Below are positions 35,144 to 43,967 of a DNA stretch of 64,000 nucleotides, piece after piece. The stretch is taken from contig JAMPAT010000005.1 of the NCBI GenBank assembly GCA_023667095.1, forward strand, positions 1 through 64,000. Direction: 5' to 3'. Both the position numbers and the translations under genes were made by a program. Under the pieces are notes generated by a model. The model worked only from the letters and a program-made list of their open reading frames with translations. It did not search any database and had not been told where the DNA came from. Position 1 is the first letter of the stretch. Every line of letters begins with the position of its first letter. This DNA is from Bacteroidales bacterium (GTDB lineage: Bacteria > Bacteroidota > Bacteroidia > Bacteroidales > UBA932).

Positions 35144-35701
35144 TCATTTTCTGCGTCCTCCACCAAAGGCAAAACCTATGTTCAATGCCGCACACGAAAA
35201 ATATCTGGTTATCAGGCGACACTCAACAGTCAGGCGCAGATGGTTGAACAGTTCAATCCCGGCACGTGGAGCAAGCACGAACTGACTCGACAGGGCAGAA
35301 GCAGTCCATGTACTTCCCGTCTGTTCATCCACATAAGGATAGCTATAGTCAATCGAGGCAATTCCGGCCCCGAGACCGGCAAACAGGGCGACACGCTTCC
35401 AGCGATAGTTATAGTCAAGGAATGCGCATAGGGAGCCACGGCTGCTTACACTGGTCTCCCCACGGCTGAAACCATAGATTGAAGCCTGCGTACTGACATC
35501 AAGCGGCAGACAAGGAATGTTGAAACGCGGCTCTACAAAAAACATTATGCCTGGCTCAGAAGATATGCATCCACAACGGTTCCCGAGAATTCCTCCCAGG
35601 CCGATCTCGCACTCAAAGAAACGGACATCCACAATGTTCTGCGCCGACAGGCAGACACCGGAACACAACATCATGGACATCAATATCAATGACTTTTTCA
35701 T
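35144..35701 (-). CDS. Small outer-membrane beta-barrel protein
   Basis: From the ATG at 35701: signal peptide MKKSLILMSMMLCSGV cut after CLSAQ, then about 165 residues of alternating strands typical of an eight-stranded barrel (VRFFECEIGLGGILG, FVEPRFNIP, VALFAGLGAGIASIDY, RLTVECRLITRYF, ending NIGFAFGGGRRK). It has five or so cysteines, unusual for such a barrel. Not recognised as a specific family. Two decayed copies of its 5' end lie nearby (35055-35105 and 38341-38414), so it belongs to a local, shrinking gene family. Confidence 0.7.
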   Translation of the reverse strand: MKKSLILMSMMLCSGVCLSAQNIVDVRFFECEIGLGGILGNRCGCISSEPGIMFFVEPRFNIPCLPLDVSTQASIYGFSRGETSVSSRGSLCAFLDYNYRWKRVALFAGLGAGIASIDYSYPYVDEQTGSTWTASALSSQFVLAPRAGIELFNHLRLTVECRLITRYFSCAALNIGFAFGGGRRK

Positions 35702-35755
35702 ACATTTCAACTGATTTAACATCAGCAAGCAACAGCTGCATATATTTTCAAAATT

Positions 35756-37017
35756 CTATTCATAACATTCAATACTTCTTTTCCAACGATAATCCAGTGT
35801 AACAAATCCTGTAACCATACTGTCAGAATAATAGTCATAATAGCTCAAAATTACCTCAACAGCAAGTCCTTTATCCGATAAGGACTTGACCTTGGCCGAG
35901 CCAACATCCATAAAATGAATATTTTGAGAAATATCCGACATGCCATACACACCCGAATAGTCAATATCATCTCCAACTGAGATATTACCCGATTTATCAA
36001 CTGAATACATAAACTTAATTATTGGAGTAACGATGTTGCTTACTTCTTTTTTCTCCCCACTCCCAATCTCCTGCAACGGTACCAGTACCGATATTGAAGA
36101 AGATGGAGAATCAATGTCCGTTATGGCTTCAACTGTTGCCCCCAATCGTTAGTCAAATTTTCAATATTCGCATATCCATCAAGCTCCGACAGAATATCAT
36201 TTGTCAAATTCCCATCTCCATTCAAATCAAGGAACGTACTGCCATCGCTTCCTTCCCAAATAGCGGAGTGAAGGACATAAACGCCACTGACATCAGCATT
36301 TACCTTATCAATACCTGCTTGATATTTTGAACAGGAGATAAACTGCGAATCTAAAGTTGCAAGGGCAAATTTCGCTATATATTCATAAATATGGGCATTC
36401 CTTTTACCTGCGGTAATCTCATTTGTCATACCATAGTAAATATAGTCTCTGTGTGCAGCATAATCATTGTTTCTGAATTCATTATACGCCCCTATCACCA
36501 ATGGATCCAGTTCATTGGCAGAAACAAAATTATTGCAAGGCTCAGTAGCTATCTCCCTGTCATATTTTGTTGTTTTGGTTTCTATCACATTTCTGCCATC
36601 GAACTCTGGGTCTATAAAGTCATATTTCGCTTCAGAAACCCTTGTTGCAGGAGAAGATATCTTCATTCTCTCATTATTCTTTACTATCAGCACTGGGAAT
36701 GATGGAATATTTCCTGCCAATATCAATCCTTCATACTTTCCATCCTGATACACATGCAATCCGTAGTCTTCTGTAAGATATCCAACAGATATATCGTTGT
36801 CAGCAACATCCCAATCATGTATGCTATTTGATAAATTCTCTAAATGACGCATCTTGACTTACCGCTTTAGATAAAATTACAACAAACTCTCTTGTTGCTG
36901 ATTCTGTATTCAACAACACTTCCTGTGACTCACTGGCAATCTCCAGGTCACTCTGTTTTGTACATCCTATACAGCAAGAGATTATCGCTGCAAGGAAAAT
37001 AAGTATAATTTTTTCAT
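35756..37017 (-). pseudogene. Broken AT-rich lipoprotein gene
   Basis: Three consecutive minus-strand frames together make one lipoprotein. The start ATG (37017) leads into a run of six A. With one more A it would read on as a lipobox signal ending SCCIGC and the segment EFVVILSKAVSQDASFREFIK. That frame stops at 36824, while the next (to 36121) carries IHDWDVADNDISVGYLTEDYG and FPVLIVKNNERMKI. At a run of five G (36140-36144) the frame shifts again to AITDIDSPSSSISVLVPLQE and ends at 35756. Each outer break is repaired by adding one base in the homopolymer; the middle one needs a larger change. The stretch is AT-rich compared with its neighbours. A single-read error could explain one break but hardly all three. 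Confidence 0.65.
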
Positions 37018-37064
37018 AATAAAAATGTGTTATAGTATCGGATTCCCGGTCGAAATCCACGATG

Positions 37065-37072
37065 CAAAGGTA
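37065..37072 (-). promoter_or_regulatory. -7 element TACCTTTG for the broken lipoprotein gene
   Basis: Minus-strand TACCTTTG fits TAnnTTTG. A TTTG (37099-37096) lies 23 nt upstream, slightly more than the usual 19-21. The ATG is 48 nt downstream. Confidence 0.45.
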
Positions 37073-37135
37073 GAGGGCTTCGGAAAAAAAGACGGCAAAA
37101 ACAGCCAGGAAAACCCTAACACACCGGAAACAAGA

Positions 37136-37167
37136 AATCGGCCTTCCACACACATAGAAGGCCGATT
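37136..37167 (-). terminator. Terminator hairpin downstream of the 294-aa protein gene
   Basis: AATCGGCCTTC (37136-37146) and GAAGGCCGATT (37157-37167) pair over 11 bp around a 10-nt loop, with T-rich flanks on both strands. The rest of the gap up to 37411 shows nothing else. Confidence 0.65.
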
Positions 37168-37411
37168 TTAGGATATATGTTAGATTGCATTTCTAACAGG
37201 GTATATTTTCATGGCGTTCAAAACACTGAAAATCAACAAAATACAGACACCGTACAATCAGACATAGCGTTAGACTTTTATTATCTGTTGATTAACAGCA
37301 TTTTAACTAAAACAAAGACTGATATTCATCCTTATTCGCCAAATTAGAAGACAAAATCTGTTTCTTCAACATTGACTTCTTCATGTAAACGGCAGACAAC
37401 ATCAGGAACAA

Positions 37412-38296
37412 TCATAGACGGCAGATTACACCAACGCTTATCTGATGGAACGGCCAATCCATCAGCCCGGCCTGATAGCCGATGCTGAGTTCCACGATCT
37501 TCAGTTCATAGCCAAACCGTACCTTTATGGTCATCGGGGCATCTCCATCCTTTTCCCACCCGACATAGCCGCCATATTCGGTAGAAGCCTTCAATCTCCT
37601 TGCTGTCAATTCTGTCTTCAGGCCATACATTATAGCATCATTCTGACGGCCATTGTCTGTCTGCCAGCAGAGGAATCCTCCGGAAGCGGCAAGCCTCAGT
37701 TCCACAGGGCTGTGCCCAAGCTTGAAACTGTGTCCGAATGAGGCATCGAAGAAATAGCCTGCGTTGTCATAATACCTGGCGTGCGCATACTCTCCTCCGG
37801 AAGCACTTTTGAGTGCAGCCCTGATTGTGGCATCTATGTAATGCTTTTCCTGGACAAGCACCATTATATCAGTCGAAACATAGATGTCTCCTACCAGATT
37901 TCCTCTTATAGTCTGCCCCCCCCCATCAACTCTCCGCCAGGCACAGACATCCGGTCCGGAACGGTAATGTTCAAAGAGCGCGCCCCAGACGGTCAGATTG
38001 ACCCTTGGAGTGAAAAGCGGAATCGTAAGACGGGCGAATATATCCGTTGTGTAATCTTCTGCAAAGCTATATTTTTCATTGAAATAGCTGCCGGCAAAGA
38101 GTTCGAGCTTCCATTTTGCGGAAGTCCGTCCGTTCAGCATATCCGGTACAGGAAAGGCATTCGGCCCGAAATACTCCGGAGCAATTTTAGTCGGGACTGA
38201 CAGGTCAGATGCAATTATAGGAGTCTGGGCACTTACAGTTACGGAAAGCAGCGATGATGCACAGAATAGAAGGATAGACAGGACTCTACGTTTCAT
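37412..38296 (-). CDS. Exported outer-membrane-type protein of unknown function
   Basis: Signal peptide MKRRVLSILLFCASSLLSV, cut after TVSAQ. The mature part of about 270 aa has amphipathic strands rich in Tyr, Phe and Gly and ends with ISVGVICRL, a strand with a terminal aromatic/leucine pattern that fits a barrel of 10-14 strands. I recognise segments such as RLTIPLFTPRVNLTVWG only as porin-like. It lies between two decayed loci and stands alone with its own terminator at 37136. Confidence 0.65.
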   Translation of the reverse strand: MKRRVLSILLFCASSLLSVTVSAQTPIIASDLSVPTKIAPEYFGPNAFPVPDMLNGRTSAKWKLELFAGSYFNEKYSFAEDYTTDIFARLTIPLFTPRVNLTVWGALFEHYRSGPDVCAWRRVDGGGQTIRGNLVGDIYVSTDIMVLVQEKHYIDATIRAALKSASGGEYAHARYYDNAGYFFDASFGHSFKLGHSPVELRLAASGGFLCWQTDNGRQNDAIMYGLKTELTARRLKASTEYGGYVGWEKDGDAPMTIKVRFGYELKIVELSIGYQAGLMDWPFHQISVGVICRL

Positions 38297-38340
38297 GAAT
38301 TTTTAAAGTTAAGGTACTACAACTAACTGCATAAAAATAC

Positions 38341-38414
38341 ATCTACGATGTTCTGTGCCGAAAGGCAGACCGGCACAGAACAGCATAGAGAATATCAAAA
38401 TTGATATTTTTCAT
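38341..38414 (-). pseudogene. Second decayed copy of the barrel-protein signal region
   Basis: On the minus strand an ATG at 38414 begins a segment closely similar to the first 75 nt of the gene at 35701 (about four bases in five the same) but with a 1-nt gap or two. The frame closes after about 23 codons. The rest of the gene is missing. Confidence 0.55.
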
Positions 38415-38499
38415 CCGGAACGCAATATAGTGAAAATTATTCATATGACAATCATCCTGGCTGACAACGATTGACATAATTTTATCTTCCCCATGGAGA

Positions 38500-38751
38500 A
38501 TGCCATGGAAGGGCTGAATAGAGATACAATACCGGAAGGCACAGATAAGGTAGACAGAAAACTCGCAAGATGATATTGTCCCTGATTGAAGAGAATCCAG
38601 TAATCACATCTTCATCAATGGCAGAAAGGCCCGGCATAAACAGAAGGCCGTCTCCAAGCACCTCAAAAGGATGCAGGAAGACGGCATCATTGCACGCACC
38701 GGTCCCGACAAAGGGGGCCAATGGTCGATATTGCAGACTATTTCACAGTAA
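38500..38751 (+). pseudogene. Remnant of a winged-helix regulator C-terminus
   Basis: One frame reads ILSLIEENPVIT and MAERPGINRR, the next, one shift later near 38645, reads KAVSKHLKRMQEDGIIARTG then DKGGQWSILQ and stops at TAA 38751. Together this is the C-terminal winged helix usual in AlbA_2/RecG-like ATP-binding regulators of Bacteroidetes. The N-terminal part is gone and 38415-38500 holds no recognisable rest. The end overlaps the GH3 gene stop by 14 nt. Confidence 0.6.
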
Positions 38752-40975
38752 AATGCACTTCTGTGCGGATATCATCTGAGGCAGAGCCGATGTAGGCAGT
38801 AAAACTGCCTTTTTCAAGAACCCACTCACCTTTGGTGTCATCATAGAATTTCAGCATGTCAGGAGTAACCTCAAAAGTCACTGCAGTTTCCTCACCAGGC
38901 TCAAGGGCCACCTTGCAGAAGCCTTTAAGTTCCTTTAATGGACGCGGAAGTGAAGCCTCGTCATCACCTATATAGAGCTGGACAACCTCCTTGCCTGCAA
39001 CCTTGCCGGAATTCCTTACAGTAACAGACACCTTCACAGAGCCATTTATCCCCATGGAAGCCTTGCCAGACACACGGGCATCACCATATTCAAACTCCGT
39101 GTAGCTGAGACCATGTCCAAATGCGAACAATGGCTTGACATTCTCTTTCTCTGCCCATCTATAGCCGACAAAAATGCTCTCCTTGTACTCTGCCTTCCTG
39201 CCGTTAGGATAGCATCCGAGTGCAATTGCACCGTTGTCCTCTATCTTGACAGGGAATGTAAACGGAAGCTTTCCGGAAGGATTCACATTTCCGAAAAGCA
39301 CATCCGCAAGCGCATGCCCGGTCTCGGAACCTGAATACCATGCTTCAAGTACAGAAGGCACTTCATCTATCCACGGCATGGCAACGGCATTTCCTGAGAC
39401 AAGCACTACGGCAAGCCTCGGATTGGCAGCAGCCAACGCCTCAATGACCCTGTCCTGTGCATAAGGGAGACCATATTGAAGGCGGTCAGTATCCTCGCAG
39501 TCCTGGTGGCCGCTCTTGTTCAGTCCACCGATGAAAATTACAGCATCCGCACCTTTTGCAGCATTCACAGCGTCCTCCATAAGCTGGTCTTCAGAACGGC
39601 TTTCAAACAGGTCCTGCCCTGTCACGACACCATTGTACGAACCTGTGACATCACCGACATATCCACGTTCGTAGACTACATTGACCTTGTCTCCTGCTGC
39701 CTCCAGAATCCCTTCCAGAGGGGTATATTCATGCTGTACCTTCAATGAGGACGAACCTCCTCCTACAGTCATCATCTTCACGGCATTCTCTCCTATGACT
39801 GCTATCGTACGGACCTCATTCAGGTCAAGTGGAAGCACATTCCCGTCATTTTTAAGAAGCACCATTCCCTCCCCTGCAATTGTACGTGCAGCAGCCAGGT
39901 GTTCATCCGAGCAAAGCGCACCAAAAGGCTTGTCCCTGTTCATTGCAGTGCGTAATATCAGTCTCAGCACCCTGCGGACCTTCCCATTGAGGATATCCTC
40001 TGAGGCAGCACCGCTCCGCAGCCTTTCGAGATACGGGTCAGCAAGATGATAGGTGTCATACGCACTCTTTGCGGAAGTGCTCAGTCCATTGGTCCATGTA
40101 CCAAATTCCAGGTCAAGCCCGTTTGCAATCGCCTCCTCAGTGTTGTGTACACCACCCCAGTCAGAAATCACAGCTCCGTCAAATCCCCAGTCCCTCTTGA
40201 GTATGTCATCCAGAAGATACTGGTTATGGCAGCAATGCTGCCCCTTGTACAGATTGTATGAGCCCATTATCGACCATGAGCCGCCCTCCTGGACCGCAGC
40301 CTTGAATGCAGGCAGATAGATTTCATGCAGGGCACGGTCATCGACTACAGCATCATATCCATGGCGGTTAGCCTCCTGGTTGTTAAGGGCATAATGCTTC
40401 ACGCAGGTAGCAACACCGTTTTTCTGTACTTCCTGGATATAAGGTACGACCATCCTTGATGCAAGGAACGGGTCTTCTCCCATATATTCGAAATTACGTC
40501 CGTTGAGAGGCATCCTGTAGATATTGACTCCTGGACCAAGAAGGACATCCTTTTCCCTGTAGCGGGCCTCCTCGCCTATCGACTTGCCATAGAGGGCGGA
40601 CATCTCTGTGTTCCATGTCGCTGCAAGACATGTCAGTGCAGGAAACGCCACACATGAGTCATTGGTCCATCCGGCCTGGTTCCATTCATCCCAAAGCACT
40701 TCAGGGCGTATTCCATGGGGACCGTCAGTGCACCATAGTTCAGGAATACCGAGACGTGGCACGCCTGCAGATGAGAATTTTGACTGTGCATGGAGCACCT
40801 TTACCTTTTCTTCAAGGGTCATTCTTGACAAGGCATCCTCTATCCTCTGTTCAATAGGCTGGCTATCATCCAGATATACAGGTACAGCAGGAGCAGTACC
40901 GCAATTGCAGCAGCCAGACATGGCTACAGCAACGGCAGCAAGTCCGGCCATTTTTTCAAACAATTTCATTTTCAT
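38738..40975 (-). CDS. Glycoside hydrolase family 3, lipoprotein beta-glucosidase
   Basis: Hydrolyses beta-linked terminal glucose or xylose. Signal with lipobox: MKMKLFEKMAGLAAVAVAMSGC. The GH3 N-terminal barrel shows CTDGPHGIRPE, LGPGVNIYRMPLNGRNFEYM and KHYALNNQE. The nucleophile is D272 in GAVISDWGGVH. The (alpha/beta)6 domain and a C-terminal Fn3-like domain (SVTVRNSGKVAGKEVVQLYI) follow. 745 aa, complete. A perfect 25-bp palindrome lies 31 nt upstream of the start. It is not next to a SusC/D pair, so its glycan is unknown. Confidence 0.95.
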   Translation of the reverse strand: MKMKLFEKMAGLAAVAVAMSGCCNCGTAPAVPVYLDDSQPIEQRIEDALSRMTLEEKVKVLHAQSKFSSAGVPRLGIPELWCTDGPHGIRPEVLWDEWNQAGWTNDSCVAFPALTCLAATWNTEMSALYGKSIGEEARYREKDVLLGPGVNIYRMPLNGRNFEYMGEDPFLASRMVVPYIQEVQKNGVATCVKHYALNNQEANRHGYDAVVDDRALHEIYLPAFKAAVQEGGSWSIMGSYNLYKGQHCCHNQYLLDDILKRDWGFDGAVISDWGGVHNTEEAIANGLDLEFGTWTNGLSTSAKSAYDTYHLADPYLERLRSGAASEDILNGKVRRVLRLILRTAMNRDKPFGALCSDEHLAAARTIAGEGMVLLKNDGNVLPLDLNEVRTIAVIGENAVKMMTVGGGSSSLKVQHEYTPLEGILEAAGDKVNVVYERGYVGDVTGSYNGVVTGQDLFESRSEDQLMEDAVNAAKGADAVIFIGGLNKSGHQDCEDTDRLQYGLPYAQDRVIEALAAANPRLAVVLVSGNAVAMPWIDEVPSVLEAWYSGSETGHALADVLFGNVNPSGKLPFTFPVKIEDNGAIALGCYPNGRKAEYKESIFVGYRWAEKENVKPLFAFGHGLSYTEFEYGDARVSGKASMGINGSVKVSVTVRNSGKVAGKEVVQLYIGDDEASLPRPLKELKGFCKVALEPGEETAVTFEVTPDMLKFYDDTKGEWVLEKGSFTAYIGSASDDIRTEVHFTVK

Positions 40976-41005
40976 ATAATTAGATAACTTGTTAGAGTCT
41001 GTTTT

Positions 41006-41030
41006 AATTTCAAGAAAGTTTCTTGAAATT
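41006..41030. promoter_or_regulatory. Perfect 25-bp palindrome upstream of the GH3 gene
   Basis: AATTTCAAGAAA, a central G (41018), TTTCTTGAAATT: 12-bp arms with no mismatch. It sits 31 nt before the GH3 ATG, where an operator would be expected. It also reads as inverted TTTC-AA-GAAA half sites. Confidence 0.65.
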
Positions 41031-41043
41031 TCACATAATTAGA

Positions 41044-41074
41044 GGGTGATCAAAAGTTCAATTTTGATTCACCC
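41044..41074 (-). terminator. Probable terminator after the EF-G-like gene
   Basis: On the minus strand GGGTGAATCAAAA pairs with TTTTGATCACCC, 12 bp with a one-base bulge and a 6-nt loop, followed by TCTAATTAT. It separates the EF-G-like gene from the GH3 gene. Confidence 0.6.
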
Positions 41075-41133
41075 CCAATTGTCCTGAAAAACGAGACAAG
41101 CCTTTCTTGCCGCCCCTTTTTCATAAAGCAATG

Positions 41134-43287
41134 CTATTCGTCTGCCTCCTGCTCAATATAAGCCTTGAGAAGTTTGTCCTGTACATCAGAAGGAACTGCC
41201 TGGTACTCTGCGAACTCCATAGTAAATGTAGCACTTCCGGAAGTTAAAGAGCTGAGGGAAGTGGAATATTTGTAAAGCTCGGCAAGAGGGACACGTGCCT
41301 TGATTATGTCAAATCCCTTGTCACTGCCCATTCCCTCGATGATGGCACGGCGGTTCTGCAGGTCAGACATACATGAACCCATATACTCCGACGGAGTCAT
41401 TACCTCCAGATTGTAGATTGGCTCCATAATCTTCGGGCCTGCATTGCGAAAAGCCTCCTTGAAGGCGTTGCGTGCAGCAAGCACGAATGAAATCTCGTTT
41501 GAGTCAACCGGATGCATCTTTCCGTCATAGACATAGACACGGATATCACGTGCAAGCGAACCTGTTAGAGGTCCCTCGCTCATCTTGTCCATTATACCTT
41601 TAAGGATTGCAGGCATGAACCTGGCATCTATTGCTCCTCCGACTATACAGTTGTAGAATTCAAGCTTTCCGCCCCATTCGAGGTCGTATGTCTCCTTGCC
41701 CTTGACATTGAGGACCATTTCCTTGCCGTCTACCTTGAAGCGGTTTGTCGGCTCTACACCCTCGACAATCGGGCAGACAAGGAGATGCACCTCACCGAAC
41801 TGGCCTGCTCCTCCGGACTGTTTCTTGTGACGGTAGCTGGCTGCTGCAACTTTTGTGATTGTCTCACGGTACGATATCTTAGGGGCAAACATGTCAATCT
41901 CAATCTTGTTCTCGTTCTTGAGACGCCATTTGACGATATTGATATGGTGCTCTCCCTGGCCTTTCAGTATGGTCTGCTTGAGCTCCTTTGAGTATTCAAC
42001 CCTTATTGTAGGGTCCTCTGCGGACATCTTGTTAAGGGCCTCGCCCATCTTCTCCTCGTCTTTCTGCTCCTTTGCCTTGATTGCGGTACGGAACTTCGAT
42101 GCAGGGAACTTGATATGTTCATATGCTATGTCTGTTCCTGGCTGTGCAAGCGTAACATTGGTTTTGGCTGCGCGCAACTTGACTGTACATCCTATGTCAC
42201 CGGCATAGAGGTCAGAAACCCTTTCCTTCTTCTTTCCCGCTACAGCATATATTGTCGTAATCCTTTCCTTGTCACCGGTCTCCGGATTTTCAAGATCCTG
42301 TCCCTCAGTCAATTCTCCGGACATGACCTTGAAATAGGCGACTTCTCCCAGATGCTGCTCAACGGCAGTCTTATATATAAAGAGTGTAGTAGGTGCATCC
42401 TGACGGCACTCCTGTTCTTTTCCATCACGTGTAAGGGCCTTCCTCTCAGCCGGAGAGGCAGCCACCTTGATTGTAAACTCCATGAGTCTCTTGACTCCTA
42501 TATCCTTCTTCGCAGAAAGGCAGAAGACAGGAAGTACATTGCCTGCCCTGCAACCTATTCCGATACCCTTGCGGATCTCATCCTCAGTCAGTTCACCGGA
42601 CTCGAAGAATTTCTCCATGAGGGTGTCGTCATATTCGGCTGCACGCTCGATAAGGGCAGCCCTCAGCTCCTCGGCCTCTTCCTTGTACTGTGCCGGGATT
42701 TCAAGGTCCTCCCTTGTCCCGTTCTCATCCTTGAAATGATAATATTTCATCTTAAGGACATCGATGAATCCGTCAAATGACGGTCCCGGATTGACCGGAT
42801 ACTGGATTATCACAGGCTTTCCTCCGAAAGCCTCCTTCATTGTGTCAACTGTGTTTTCCCATGAAGCCTTCTCCCCGTCCAGCTGGTTTACCGCTATGAT
42901 CAAAGGTATGTCATACTGCTCTGCATAGCGTGCGAAAATCTCTGTACCGACCTCGATACCCTGCTGCGCATTGATAACCAGGACTCCCGTGTCACAGACC
43001 TTGAATGCCGAGACAGCTCCGCCGACAAAGTCGTCCGCGCCAGGAGTGTCGATTATGTTGAACTTTGTATCCATGAACTCCGCATAGAGAGGGGTCGCAT
43101 AGATTGACCTCTGGTTGATCTGCTCAATCTCAGAATTGTCGGATACTGTGTTCTTTGCCTCTACAGAGCCTCTTCTATCGATTACCTTGCCTTCGAAAAG
43201 CATTGCTTCAGATAATGTGGTCTTGCCTGACTTCGTGCTGCCGAGGAGTACCACATTGCGGATGTTTTGAGTTGAATAAGCTTTCAT
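41134..43287 (-). CDS. EF-G paralogue (EF-G2 type) with altered GTPase site
   Basis: A complete EF-G-like protein of 717 aa. The P-loop is GSTKSGKT at residues 16-23 (canonical EF-G has AHIDAGKT-like). The next motif reads DTPGADDF, where EF-G normally has DTPGHVDF, so the catalytic His is replaced by Ala. The guanine motif is AVNQLDG. Domains III-V follow (GQGEHHINIVKWRL, HKKQSGGAGQFGEVHL, and PIYNLEVMTPSEYMG). Published work on Bacteroides thetaiotaomicron describes an EF-G2 that supports translation without GTP hydrolysis and aids gut colonisation; this protein fits that type. The gene is alone, with a -7 element and hairpin at 43322-43354. Confidence 0.85.
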   Translation of the reverse strand: MKAYSTQNIRNVVLLGSTKSGKTTLSEAMLFEGKVIDRRGSVEAKNTVSDNSEIEQINQRSIYATPLYAEFMDTKFNIIDTPGADDFVGGAVSAFKVCDTGVLVINAQQGIEVGTEIFARYAEQYDIPLIIAVNQLDGEKASWENTVDTMKEAFGGKPVIIQYPVNPGPSFDGFIDVLKMKYYHFKDENGTREDLEIPAQYKEEAEELRAALIERAAEYDDTLMEKFFESGELTEDEIRKGIGIGCRAGNVLPVFCLSAKKDIGVKRLMEFTIKVAASPAERKALTRDGKEQECRQDAPTTLFIYKTAVEQHLGEVAYFKVMSGELTEGQDLENPETGDKERITTIYAVAGKKKERVSDLYAGDIGCTVKLRAAKTNVTLAQPGTDIAYEHIKFPASKFRTAIKAKEQKDEEKMGEALNKMSAEDPTIRVEYSKELKQTILKGQGEHHINIVKWRLKNENKIEIDMFAPKISYRETITKVAAASYRHKKQSGGAGQFGEVHLLVCPIVEGVEPTNRFKVDGKEMVLNVKGKETYDLEWGGKLEFYNCIVGGAIDARFMPAILKGIMDKMSEGPLTGSLARDIRVYVYDGKMHPVDSNEISFVLAARNAFKEAFRNAGPKIMEPIYNLEVMTPSEYMGSCMSDLQNRRAIIEGMGSDKGFDIIKARVPLAELYKYSTSLSSLTSGSATFTMEFAEYQAVPSDVQDKLLKAYIEQEADE

Positions 43288-43321
43288 TGTGTACTACTTA
43301 TTATGTTATTAGTGTGTCCTT

Positions 43322-43354
43322 ATGCGTCTGTGGAGACGCATCCTCGCAAACTTA
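43322..43354 (-). promoter_or_regulatory. Promoter and 5'-terminal hairpin of the EF-G-like gene
   Basis: Minus-strand TAAGTTTG (43354-43347) is the -7 element. Just after it ATGCGTCT (43322-43329) and AGACGCAT (43334-43341) pair perfectly around a 4-nt loop, so the hairpin would cover the first 20 or so bases of the mRNA. Confidence 0.6.
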
Positions 43355-43473
43355 ATAAAATAATATGTAATAAACAACAGATACCGGTGCATTTATAACC
43401 AGGAAGAGACAACAATGCAAATGCAGCATTAAAACAAAGGCAGACTCAACTGGCTGTGCGGCATTGCATGCCT

Positions 43474-43716
43474 TTATGACTTGCAGTCTGACCGCATCAT
43501 CATAAAGACAGTCATATTCAGGCGGTAGACTGCAACCAGTTCCTCCCCTGTCACCCCGAAATTCTCGTCCAGGTATAGTTCCACCTGGCCGGGATCTATC
43601 TCAAGTTTGCGGCAAATGTCAAGGAAAGAGAGCGAGCCGTCCTCGTATATCTTGTCATACTCCATTGCCTGGGCGAAGATCAAAAAGCATTTTTCCTTTC
43701 TCATAATGTCTGTCAT
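43474..43716 (-). CDS. Small helical protein of unknown function
   Basis: Not recognised by name. 80 aa, mostly helical. The segment SLSFLDICRKLEIDPGQVELYLDENFG followed by TGEELVAVYRLNM resembles two helices of a DNA-binding helix-turn-helix (like the AraC half-domain). An alternative start is the Met at residue 5 (MRKEKCFL). It has no signal peptide. It is isolated, between the EF-G-like gene and the XRE regulator. Base composition is like the flanks, so it is probably a native gene. Confidence 0.6.
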   Translation of the reverse strand: MTDIMRKEKCFLIFAQAMEYDKIYEDGSLSFLDICRKLEIDPGQVELYLDENFGVTGEELVAVYRLNMTVFMMMRSDCKS

Positions 43717-43939
43717 TTAGGTCCGTTATTATAATTATGTCGTATGTTTCAAGGACTTTCTGGATGGGGATGTAAATTTTCGACAAAATCCGACATTAAT
43801 CCGAGATTATCAAGAAAATGTGGTGAAAAGATTAATTTGGAATGCAGATTTTTCTCTTTTTTATAAAAATTTCTGTTTTTGATAACTTTTTCTTGAAATT
43901 TTCAACAAAATCTTGCCTTAACGCTTCTGGCAGATGTGA

Positions 43940-43947
43940 TATTTTTG
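43940..43947 (+). promoter_or_regulatory. -7 element TATTTTTG for the XRE regulator
   Basis: TATTTTTG fits TAnnTTTG, 20 nt before the ATG at 43968. A TTG lies 24 nt upstream, slightly too far. The AT-rich stretch 43790-43935 holds no gene. Confidence 0.45.
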
Positions 43948-43967
43948 CCTGCTCCAATAAGACTGTA

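Noticed and set aside
38482..38721. Minus-strand frame of 79 codons
   Set aside because: The opposite strand carries the regulator remnant with recognisable motifs. This frame shows none.
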